DNA of 64,000 nt from Rubrivivax sp. (lineage in GTDB: Bacteria; Pseudomonadota; Gammaproteobacteria; Burkholderiales; Burkholderiaceae_C), in NCBI GenBank assembly GCA_027485165.1, contig JAIXRN010000006.1, forward strand, positions 17,291 through 81,290. Reading direction: 5' to 3'. The first letter of the stretch is position 1. Each line of letters starts with the position of its first letter. The position numbers were made by a program, and so were the translations under genes. Under the pieces are notes generated by a model. That model was not told the DNA's origin. It saw only the letters and a program-made list of their open reading frames with translations, and did not search any database. Positions 52,589 to 64,000 of the stretch are shown one piece after another.

Positions 52589-53112
52589 TTTGTGGCTCCT
52601 GATGCGGGGGCTGCCGGTGTGGCGGCAGCGCCTGGCGTGGCGGGGGCGGCCGTGCCGGCTTCGTCGGCCTTGCCGGTCAGGAACTGGCCGATCAGGTTTT
52701 CCAGCACCACGGCCGACTGCGTCTGGGCGATGGTTTCGCCGGCACTCAGGTTGGCGTCGTCGCCGCCGGGTTCCAGGCCCACGTATTGGTCGCCCAGCAG
52801 GCCGGCGGTCAAGATCTTGGCGGCGGTGTCCTTGGGGAAGCGGTAGTCGATCTGGATGTCCATGCTCACCACACCCTGGAAGGTCTTGGGGTCCAGCACG
52901 ATGGCGGTGACGCGGCCCACTGTGACGCCGGCGGCGCGCACCGCGGCCCGCGGCTTCAGGCCGCCAATGTTGTCGAAGCGGGCCTGCACGGTGTAAGTAG
53001 CGCCTGCGCCCAGGCTGCCCAGGTTGGCGGCCTTCAACGACAGGAACACCACGCCGGCAATGCCCAGCAGCACGAACAGGCCGACCAGGGCCTCGAGGTT
53101 GCGCTTATTCAT
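52585..53112 (-). CDS. mlaD: MlaD, MCE-domain lipid-transport subunit
   Basis: A 175-residue protein with one N-terminal membrane helix (LVGLFVLLGIAGVVFLSLKAA) and an MCE domain (YTVQARFDNIGGLKPRAAVRAAGVTVGRVTAI; AKILTAGLLGDQYVGLEPGG). MlaD hexamerises in the periplasm on top of MlaE to form a lipid channel. A Pro/Ala/Thr tail ends the protein. It is 60 bp after mlaE and overlaps mlaA by 4 bp. Confidence 0.95.
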   Translation of the reverse strand: MNKRNLEALVGLFVLLGIAGVVFLSLKAANLGSLGAGATYTVQARFDNIGGLKPRAAVRAAGVTVGRVTAIVLDPKTFQGVVSMDIQIDYRFPKDTAAKILTAGLLGDQYVGLEPGGDDANLSAGETIAQTQSAVVLENLIGQFLTGKADEAGTAAPATPGAAATPAAPASGATK

Positions 53113-53172
53113 GTTGGCTCATGTTGTCCCCGTTTGCAGCTGGGTGGTGTGCAGTCGCTTGCATAAGGGGCG

Positions 53173-53955
53173 TCAGGGAGTGGAGAACATCAGGGCCGTG
53201 AGGATGAAGTCCGACCCCAGGATCCACAGCGAAGAGATCACCACCGTGCGCGTGGTGGCGTAGGCCACACCTTCGGGCGTGGCTTCTGTTTCATAGCCCT
53301 GATACAGCGCGACGACCGTGCAGATAAGGCCGAACACCGTGGCCTTCACCAGCCCGTTGCCGACGTCGCGCCAGACGTCCACCTGGGTTTGCATGATGGA
53401 CCAGAAGTTCCCGGCGTCCACGCCGATCAGCTTCACCGCCACCACCCAGGCACCGAGGATGCCGACGGTCGAAAACAGCGCCGCCAGCAGGGGCATGGAG
53501 AAGATGCCGCCGATGAGCCGCGGCGCCAGCACGCGCGCCTTCGGGTCCACGGCCATCAGTTCCATCGCGGCGATCTGCTCGCCGGCCTTCATCAGCCCGA
53601 TCTCGGCTGTCAGCGACGTGCCGGCGCGGCCGGCAAACAGCAGCGCCGCCACCACCGGGCCCAGTTCGCGCACCAGGGACAGGTTGACGATCAGTCCCAG
53701 GCTTTCGGTCGCGCCATACGTGACCAGGGCGTAGTACATCTGCAGCGCCAGCACGAAGCCCACCGCCAGGCCGGAGGCCATGATGATGACGAGCGAACGG
53801 TTGCCGATGGCATAGACCTGGGCCACCACCAGGCCGAAGCGGCGCAGCGACGCCGGCACGGCCCGCAGCATGTCCAGGAAGAACAGCGTGGCGTGGCCCC
53901 AGCCGCGCAGCTGCGCCAGCGTCCAGACCCCCAGACGTTGCAGCAACGCCATCAC
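53173..53955 (-). CDS. mlaE: MlaE, ABC permease of the phospholipid transporter
   Basis: A 260-residue integral membrane protein with five or six helices and the MlaE family motifs GFVLALQMYYALVTYGATESLGLIVNLSLVRELGPVVAALLFAGRAGTSLTAEIGLMKAGEQIAAMELMAVDP (quoted in parts by reading), plus GYETEATPEGVAYATTRTVV near the end. It is the membrane core of MlaFEDB. Its start overlaps the mlaF stop (ATGA). Confidence 0.96.
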   Translation of the reverse strand: MMALLQRLGVWTLAQLRGWGHATLFFLDMLRAVPASLRRFGLVVAQVYAIGNRSLVIIMASGLAVGFVLALQMYYALVTYGATESLGLIVNLSLVRELGPVVAALLFAGRAGTSLTAEIGLMKAGEQIAAMELMAVDPKARVLAPRLIGGIFSMPLLAALFSTVGILGAWVVAVKLIGVDAGNFWSIMQTQVDVWRDVGNGLVKATVFGLICTVVALYQGYETEATPEGVAYATTRTVVISSLWILGSDFILTALMFSTP

Positions 53956-54764
53956 GCGCTCAGGCCGAAGTCGGCCGCCATGTCAGGGGCTGGGTAATGG
54001 AACTTCACCGGGCCGTCGGGTTCGCCGCGCACGAACTGGCGCGTCTCGGGGTCGGCGCTGGCCATCAGTTCAGCTGGCGTGCCCTGGGCCACGATGCGGC
54101 CCTGGGTCGCCAGCAGGATGACGTGGTCGCTGATGGCCATGCATTCCGGCACGTCGTGGCTGACGACCAGGCTGGTGGCGCCGGTGACGTCGTTCAGCGT
54201 GCGGATGAGCTTGGCCGCCACGCCCATGCTGATGAGGTCCAGGCCGGCGAAGGGCTCGTCGTACATGATGAGTTCAGGGTCCAGCGCAATGGCGCGCGCC
54301 AGCGCGATGCGCCGCGCCATGCCGCCCGACACTTCGCAGATGCGCAAGCCCGCCGCGCCACGCAGGCCCACGGCATTCAGCTTCATCAGCACGATGTCGC
54401 GCACCATGGCTTCGGGCAGGGCGGTGTGTTCGCGCAGCGGGAAGGCCACGTTGTCGAACACGCTCAGGTCGGTGAACAGCGCGCCGAACTGGAACAGCAT
54501 GCCCAGGCGGCGGCGCATGCGGAAGAGCTGCGCCTTGTCGCGGGTGTTGACGACTTCGCCGTCGAACACCACGCGGCCGCGCGTGGCCGGGTACACGCCG
54601 CCGATCAGGCGCAGCAGGGTGGTCTTGCCGCAGCCCGAGCCGCCCAGGATGGCCGTGACCTTGCCGCGCGGAAACTTCAAGGAAACGTCTTTCAGGATCA
54701 GACGGCTGGGGTCGTATCCGAAGCTGACGTTGTCGATGTCGATGAAAGGGGCAGGGGTGTCCAA
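53952..54764 (-). CDS. mlaF: MlaF, ABC ATPase of the phospholipid transporter
   Basis: About 270 residues if started at the TTG at 54764 (MDTPAPFIDIDNVSFGYDPS); the track's 55478 start runs antisense through the sulfotransferase gene. Walker A is LGGSGCGKTTLLRLIGG, the signature motif is EVSGGMARRIALARA, Walker B is ELIMYDEPFAGLD, and the switch histidine is in VVSHDVPE. It powers lipid movement with MlaE, MlaD and MlaB. It is the first gene of the operon; the 200-bp gap to the divergent sulfotransferase must carry both promoters. No ATG is in frame near the domain start, so the start codon is uncertain. Confidence 0.93.
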   Translation of the reverse strand: MDTPAPFIDIDNVSFGYDPSRLILKDVSLKFPRGKVTAILGGSGCGKTTLLRLIGGVYPATRGRVVFDGEVVNTRDKAQLFRMRRRLGMLFQFGALFTDLSVFDNVAFPLREHTALPEAMVRDIVLMKLNAVGLRGAAGLRICEVSGGMARRIALARAIALDPELIMYDEPFAGLDLISMGVAAKLIRTLNDVTGATSLVVSHDVPECMAISDHVILLATQGRIVAQGTPAELMASADPETRQFVRGEPDGPVKFHYPAPDMAADFGLSA

Positions 54765-54964
54765 AGCGGGGCGGATTCTCGCATGGGTGTCGTCAGCCCC
54801 AGGGTTAGCCCTGATGGCCGATGCCGGGCTGGCAGTTTCGCTGCAGCGGCGCCTGTACCGAAAGGGGCAGGCCGGCATGTCTGACATGCGCGCTTGCATG
54901 GGCCCGGGCAGGCAGCGGGGGGCGGCGGCTGCAGGGCCTGTTCCGGCAGCAGCAAAATCCAGTG

Positions 54965-56590
54965 ATGAAAACCAAGGCCCCAGCCCGCACCCTGGGCCCG
55001 CAGCAGGCAGCTGACCTGCGCGACCGCTTGCGCGGTCTGAACCCGGCGCAGGCCGAGATGATGCGCCAGGTGATGCGCCTGCACGCGGCCGGCGACCGGC
55101 TGATGGCCGCGCAATGGCTTCTGCAGCTGGCGCGCGAAGCCCCGGACCACCCCGAAGTGCTGCTGTGGCAGGGCCTGCGCCTGCACGAGGCAGGCGACTG
55201 GGCAGCCGCGTCCGCGGCCCTGAACCGCGCGGCCGCGCAGCGCCCGGGCGACTTCCGGCTCTTGATGCTGCTGGCCGATGCCCAGGGCAAGGCCGACGAC
55301 GGGCCGGCCGTGCAAGCCAGCCTCCACCGGGCCGCAGACGCCGCACGCACCCCTGCCGACTGGCTGCGGCTGAGCATGGCCTGCGACGACCAAGGCTTCT
55401 ACGACCAGGCCCTGGCCGCGGCTGAAGGGCTGCTGCAGCGCGACCCGCAGTCGGCCCCGGGCCTGCTGCAGCGGGCACGCTGCCACAAGGCCCTGGGCCA
55501 CACCCAGGCTGCAGCCGACGACTGCCGGCGCCTGATCGCCAGCGAACGCGAACTGGCGCGCGCCTGGTTCACCCTGCTGGACCTGAAGACCGTGGCGCTG
55601 GACGCGGCCGAATGCGCCCTGCTGCGCCAGCATGCGCAGCGCGGCGGCCGGCCCGCGGCCGAGCAGCAGATGATCGACTTCGCGCTGGGCAAGGCGCTGG
55701 AAGACGCCGGCCAGCGCGCCGAAGCCCTGGCCGTGTTCCGCCGCGCCAACGATAGCGTGCGGGCCGCCCAGCCCTGGGACAGCGCCGGCTTCGCGCGCCA
55801 GCTGGCCGACCTGCAGGCGGTCTTTGCCAGCGGGCCCGCGGCCCAGGCCGAGCCGCAGGGCCGGGAAGTGATCTTCCTGGTCGGTATGCCGCGTTCGGGC
55901 AGCACCCTGGTCGAACAGGTGCTGGCCGCGCATTCGGCCGTGGAAGGCGCCAGTGAGCTGCCTTACCTGGGCCTGGTGATCGAAGCCGAGTCGCGCCGCC
56001 GCGGGCTGGCCTTTCCGCACTGGGTCGACCGCGCCACGCCTGAAGACTGGACGCGCCTGGGCCAGGACTACCTGCGCATGCACCAGCGCTGGCGCACCAG
56101 CCGGCCGATCGCCACCGACAAGCTGCCCGACAACTGGCGCCTGGTGGGGGCCATCTGCGCCATGCTGCCGCAGGCTCGCGTGATCGACTGCCGGCGCGAG
56201 CCGCTGGAAACGTGCTGGTCCTGCTACAAGCAGCTGTTCGCGCCCGGGCTGGCCAACTTCAGCTACGACTTCGACAGCCTGGCCCAGTACGCGCGCGCCT
56301 GCGACGCGCTGGGCGACCTGTTCGCGCAGCGCTTTCCGCAGCAGGTGCGCGTCCAGTCCTACGAAGCCCTGGTGGCGCAGCCCGAAGCGCAGATCCGTGA
56401 ACTGCTGGCTTTCTGTGGCCTGGGCTTCGAACCCGGCTGCCTGAGCTTCCACACCGCCCAGCGTGCCATCCGCACGCCCAGCGCACTGCAGGTGCGGCAG
56501 CCGATGGTGAAGGCGTCGAACCCGGCTGCGGCCTACGGCGAACTGCTGGGCCCGCTGCAGCAGGCGCTGGCCGGGCCCAGGGGCGGCTGA
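54965..56590 (+). CDS. TPR-sulfotransferase fusion
   Basis: A 541-residue protein. The N-terminal half (about 20-260) contains TPR repeats ([43 protein letters not shown]). The C-terminal half is a sulfotransferase domain with the PAPS 5'-phosphosulfate loop [19 protein letters not shown]-type motif ([20 protein letters not shown]), [19 protein letters not shown], and a 3'-phosphate-binding region ([21 protein letters not shown]). Relatives sulfate proteins, sugars or small molecules; substrate unknown. The ATG at 54965 is chosen; upstream sequence in the track frame lies in the divergent promoter gap. It converges with gltD (13 bp). Confidence 0.87.
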   Translation: MKTKAPARTLGPQQAADLRDRLRGLNPAQAEMMRQVMRLHAAGDRLMAAQWLLQLAREAPDHPEVLLWQGLRLHEAGDWAAASAALNRAAAQRPGDFRLLMLLADAQGKADDGPAVQASLHRAADAARTPADWLRLSMACDDQGFYDQALAAAEGLLQRDPQSAPGLLQRARCHKALGHTQAAADDCRRLIASERELARAWFTLLDLKTVALDAAECALLRQHAQRGGRPAAEQQMIDFALGKALEDAGQRAEALAVFRRANDSVRAAQPWDSAGFARQLADLQAVFASGPAAQAEPQGREVIFLVGMPRSGSTLVEQVLAAHSAVEGASELPYLGLVIEAESRRRGLAFPHWVDRATPEDWTRLGQDYLRMHQRWRTSRPIATDKLPDNWRLVGAICAMLPQARVIDCRREPLETCWSCYKQLFAPGLANFSYDFDSLAQYARACDALGDLFAQRFPQQVRVQSYEALVAQPEAQIRELLAFCGLGFEPGCLSFHTAQRAIRTPSALQVRQPMVKASNPAAAYGELLGPLQQALAGPRGG

Positions 56591-56603
56591 GGCGCTGCCG
56601 CTT

Positions 56604-58103
56604 TCAGCGCGGCAGCCGCGTTGACCCCATCAGGAAGCGGTCCACTTCGCGTGCGGCTTGCCGGCCTTCGCGGATAGCCCAGACCACCAGGCTCTGGCCG
56701 CGGCGCATGTCACCTGCGGCGAACACCTTGTCGACGTTGGTCTTGTAGCCGCTGCCGTCGTCGACGCCAGCCTTGGCGTTGCCACGCGCGTCCTTGGCGA
56801 TGCCGAAGGCGTCCAGCACACTGCCCACCGGGTTGGTGAAGCCCATCGCCAGCAGCACCAGGTCGGCCTTGTGTTCCTTCTCGGTGCCGGCGATTTCGAC
56901 GAACTTGCCGTCCTTCAGCTCGATGTGCACGGTCTTCAGGCCCACCACGCGGTGCTTGTCCTTGCCGGTGCCGGGAATGAAGGCCTTGGTGGCGATGGCG
57001 AATTCGCGCACGCAGCCTTCTTCGTGGCTGGAACTGGTGCGCAGCTTGGTGGGCCAGTAGGGCCAGGTCAGCGGCTTGTTTTCTTCCTCGGGCGGCTGCG
57101 GCATGACTTCGAACTGCGTCACGCTGGCCGCGCCGTGCCGGTTGCTGGTGCCCACGCAGTCGCTGCCGGTGTCGCCGCCGCCAATCACGATGACATGCTT
57201 GTGGGTGGCCATGATCTGGCCGCCCTTGCCGGTCCCCAGCTTGTCGCCGGCCACCACCTTGTTCTGCTGTGGCAGGAATTCCATCGCGAAGTGCACGCCG
57301 TCCAGTTCACGGCCGGGCACGGGCAGGTCGCGGCTGGTTTCGCTGCCGCCGGTCAGCAGCACGGCGTCGAATTCGGCTTTCAGCTGTTCGGGGCTGATGG
57401 TGTCCTTGGCGTCGTTGGTCACCTTCGCGGCCGGGCCTTCGGTGGGCATGGCGCCCACCAGCACGCCGGTGCGGAACGTCACGCCTTCGGCCTGCATCTG
57501 GGCGATGCGGCGGTCGATGTGCGTCTTTTCCATCTTGAAGTCCGGGATGCCGTACCGCAGCAAGCCGCCGATGCGGCTGTTCTTTTCGAACACCGTCACG
57601 TCGTGGCCAGCACGTGCCAGCTGCTGCGCCGCGGCCAGGCCGGCCGGGCCGCTGCCGACGACGGCCACCTTCTTGCCCGTCTTCGCTTTGGGCGGCTGCG
57701 GCGTTACCCAGCCTTCGGCCCATGCGCGGTCGATGATGGCGTGTTCGATGCTCTTGATGCCCACCGCGTCGTCGTTGACGTTCAGCGTGCAGGCCGCTTC
57801 ACATGGGGCCGGGCAGATGCGGCCGGTGAATTCCGGGAAGTTGTTGGTCTGGTGCAGCACCTCGATGGCGCTTTGCCAGTCGTTGCGGAACACCAGGTCG
57901 TTGAAGTCCGGAATGATGTTGTTCACCGGGCAGCCGCTGTTGCAGAACGGCGTGCCGCAGTCCATGCAGCGGGCGGCCTGCTGCTTGCCCTGGTCGGCAT
58001 TGAGCGTGATGACGAACTCTTTCCAGTTCTTCACCCGCTTCTCGACCGGTTCGTAGCCTTCTTCCAGGCGTTCGTATTCCAGGAAACCTGTGACCTTGCC
58101 CAT
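56604..58103 (-). CDS. gltD: Glutamate synthase small (beta) subunit
   Basis: A 499-residue flavoprotein. Two N-terminal 4Fe-4S-type Cys clusters ([32 protein letters not shown]), an FAD-binding motif ([24 protein letters not shown]) and an NADPH-binding motif ([15 protein letters not shown]) are all present. It takes electrons from NADPH and passes them to GltB for making glutamate from glutamine and 2-oxoglutarate. It is 47 bp after gltB on the same strand, a standard gltBD operon. Length is normal. Confidence 0.97.
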   Translation of the reverse strand: MGKVTGFLEYERLEEGYEPVEKRVKNWKEFVITLNADQGKQQAARCMDCGTPFCNSGCPVNNIIPDFNDLVFRNDWQSAIEVLHQTNNFPEFTGRICPAPCEAACTLNVNDDAVGIKSIEHAIIDRAWAEGWVTPQPPKAKTGKKVAVVGSGPAGLAAAQQLARAGHDVTVFEKNSRIGGLLRYGIPDFKMEKTHIDRRIAQMQAEGVTFRTGVLVGAMPTEGPAAKVTNDAKDTISPEQLKAEFDAVLLTGGSETSRDLPVPGRELDGVHFAMEFLPQQNKVVAGDKLGTGKGGQIMATHKHVIVIGGGDTGSDCVGTSNRHGAASVTQFEVMPQPPEEENKPLTWPYWPTKLRTSSSHEEGCVREFAIATKAFIPGTGKDKHRVVGLKTVHIELKDGKFVEIAGTEKEHKADLVLLAMGFTNPVGSVLDAFGIAKDARGNAKAGVDDGSGYKTNVDKVFAAGDMRRGQSLVVWAIREGRQAAREVDRFLMGSTRLPR

Positions 58104-58150
58104 GGCGTGCCTCTAGATGTCGGTGTGGGGGTGTTTTGTGCGTACAGGGC

Positions 58151-62911
<4,761 letters not shown>

Positions 62912-63015
62912 GGCGTTCTCCGAAGCAGGTCAGGGGCAGAGCGCACTCCGGCCGACCCAGGCGGCAGGAGTTCAGCGCGAAAGTTACCGCAGTGCAGCAA
63001 ATGCAGCAACCAGAT

Positions 63016-63080
63016 TAAAACGGGGTCAGACTCCGAAAGAGTCGTATCTGTAACCTCGTCAAGAGATTTGGGGACAGATC
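63016..63080. repeat. REP/transposase-associated sequence remnant upstream of gltB
   Basis: This AT-richer piece contains ttaaaacggggtcagactcc and, 30 bp on, gatttggggacagatc. Such ggggtcagac and ggggacagat words are typical ends of the short mobile repeats linked to REP-associated transposases. The next gene is a transposase of that type. I read it as an eroded repeat, not an intact element. Confidence 0.4.
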
Positions 63081-63134
63081 AACATTGGCGCGCCTGAAGC
63101 CGGCAGCTCACCTCAGAGCCCGGCCGGCCTGCGG

Positions 63135-63839
63135 TCATGCATGGGGTGTGCCACCGGCCGGCTCGCTGGCGTCTCCAGCGCGGGCCTTGCGCGGTCGCCC
63201 CGGCGCACGCGGCCGCGCCGGGCGCTGCAGGTTGGCCGCCAGGCCATCGCCGAACGCTGGCGTGCCGATGGCCCAGCCGCCCAGCGCGGCCTGCCGCCAG
63301 TGTTGGGCTTGCGCGGGTGTGGCGCCTTCCGCCAGCCGCCGCCGGTAGGCCGCTTCGCGGTCGAACGGGGTGTTGCCCAGAGCCCAGAACTCGGGCGGGT
63401 TCGTCAACAGGCTGTCGGGCCGCCCGGCCAGGCGCAGCGTGGCGCTGGTGTGGCCGGGGTGGCTGTCCTGGCCATCCACCCAGACCAGCAGATCCAGCAG
63501 CCCAGGCCCGGCTTCCACCGGCGCGCAGCGAAAGCGCCCGTCCCACAGCGTGCCTGCCAGCCCGTGCCGGCGGTTGTAAGCACTGACATACCGGCGGCCC
63601 ACAGCCTGCATCAGCTGGCTCAGTCCGTTGGCGTTGCTGGGCACTGCCAGCAGCAGCACTTCGCCTTCCAGCAGCGCCCAGGCCAGCACCTGCACCCCGC
63701 AGGCCGGCGCCGTTTCGCGCAGCGCCGCCAGGTAGCGGCTGCGGTCGCCTTCCTCGGCAAACACCGGCCGCGCGCCATGGCCACGCTGGATGACGCAATG
63801 GGCCAGGCCGGGCAGGACGAGACGGGGCAGGCGGGCCAT
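63135..63839 (-). CDS. REP-associated tyrosine transposase-like protein lacking the HUH motif
   Basis: A 234-residue Y1-transposase (RAYT)-like protein. It starts MARLPRLVLPGLAHCVIQRG (family: R..RL..pG..yHV..RG) and keeps the tyrosine helix RRYVSAYNRRHGLAGTLWDGRFR. Where active members carry the metal-binding HUH (MPNHVHLL), this one has LLEGEVLLLAVPS, so both histidines are lost. The C-terminus is an Arg/Pro tail. It is therefore probably not a working transposase but a domesticated or decaying one. It lies upstream of gltB on the same strand, 223 bp away, with REP-like palindromes on its other side. Confidence 0.85.
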   Translation of the reverse strand: MARLPRLVLPGLAHCVIQRGHGARPVFAEEGDRSRYLAALRETAPACGVQVLAWALLEGEVLLLAVPSNANGLSQLMQAVGRRYVSAYNRRHGLAGTLWDGRFRCAPVEAGPGLLDLLVWVDGQDSHPGHTSATLRLAGRPDSLLTNPPEFWALGNTPFDREAAYRRRLAEGATPAQAQHWRQAALGGWAIGTPAFGDGLAANLQRPARPRAPGRPRKARAGDASEPAGGTPHA

Positions 63840-63883
63840 GGTGGGATGGAGTTCGATGGTAGTCCTGGGCAGGGGCGGCTATC

Positions 63884-63914
63884 GGCCCAGAGCGGCCGCA
63901 GGCCGCTCTGGGCC
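63884..63914. repeat. Perfect 14-bp palindrome with 3-base loop (REP-like)
   Basis: ggcccagagcggcc and its exact reverse complement are separated by gca, 45 bp upstream of the transposase start. Stem length and position beside a RAYT gene fit a REP palindrome; there is no T-run for a terminator. Confidence 0.6.
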
Positions 63915-63941
63915 CAGGGGCCCGGATGCACCGCTCCCCCC

Positions 63942-63962
63942 AGCCCCCTCCAAGAGGGGGCT
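63942..63962. repeat. Second palindrome (9-bp stem, 3-base loop)
   Basis: agccccctc and gagggggct around caa, 27 bp beyond the first palindrome. The two stem-loops together resemble a paired REP (BIME-like) unit. Continues to the window end, so its full extent is unknown. Confidence 0.5.
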
Positions 63963-64000
63963 CCAGCGTGTTCGACACATCGGCCTGTCGGCCGCTCCAA

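Overview
The window is dense, very GC-rich bacterial DNA (most gene bodies look close to 70% G+C) with short intergenic gaps. Gene content and order point to a betaproteobacterium of the order Burkholderiales, probably near the Rubrivivax/Leptothrix/Ideonella/Roseateles group. The evidence is the yebC-purD-hemF-nadD-rsfS-rlmH-maf-rng run, the mlaFEDACB operon, gltBD, a zwf-hexR pair, and PEP-CTERM proteins. This placement is inferred from gene order and content, not from a database search.

Layout. 1-5.1 kb: a cut GNAT-like gene; a cyclic-nucleotide-binding/patatin lipase coupled to a fused osmolyte-type ABC binding protein/permease; then a small decayed operon (VOC protein flanked by two gene remnants) and a DUF1801-like gene. 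5.1-16.4 kb: a prolyl-oligopeptidase-type peptidase, a giant hybrid histidine kinase with an ethylene-receptor-like membrane domain, a lone receiver protein, a PEP-CTERM protein, a cyclase/AAA/TPR regulator and a lytic transglycosylase. 16.4-20 kb: accessory stretch with a flavoprotein, wreckage of an MNT/HEPN toxin-antitoxin pair, a second PEP-CTERM protein and an intact vapBC pair. 20-25 kb: a two-component system whose kinase is fused to an NCS1-type transporter, and a GFA-family protein. 25-29.5 kb: a family-11 rhamnogalacturonan lyase facing an unusual half-AraC regulator.

29.6-38.3 kb is the conserved housekeeping block (rng, maf, rlmH, rsfS, nadD, hemF, purD, yebC, fhs). 38.4-46 kb holds a chemotaxis receptor beside a frameshifted Cache-type sensor, a GspA/GspB pair with a beta-helix protein, and metC. 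46-48 kb is a lower-GC patch with an FkbM methyltransferase, the largest gene-free stretch, and a CPBP membrane protease whose tail looks frameshifted. 48.2-50.7 kb is zwf-hexR with a clear HexR-type operator. 50.7-54.8 kb is the Mla phospholipid-transport operon. 55-56.6 kb is a TPR-sulfotransferase, 56.6-62.9 kb is gltBD, and the window ends with a REP-associated-type transposase whose HUH motif is destroyed, next to REP-like palindromes.

Themes. Signalling proteins are abundant and several have unusual sensor domains. At least five genes are remnants or frameshifted. Short in-frame 9-bp and 21-bp repeats have expanded inside linkers of unrelated proteins. No rRNA, tRNA, CRISPR array or complete insertion sequence was found.
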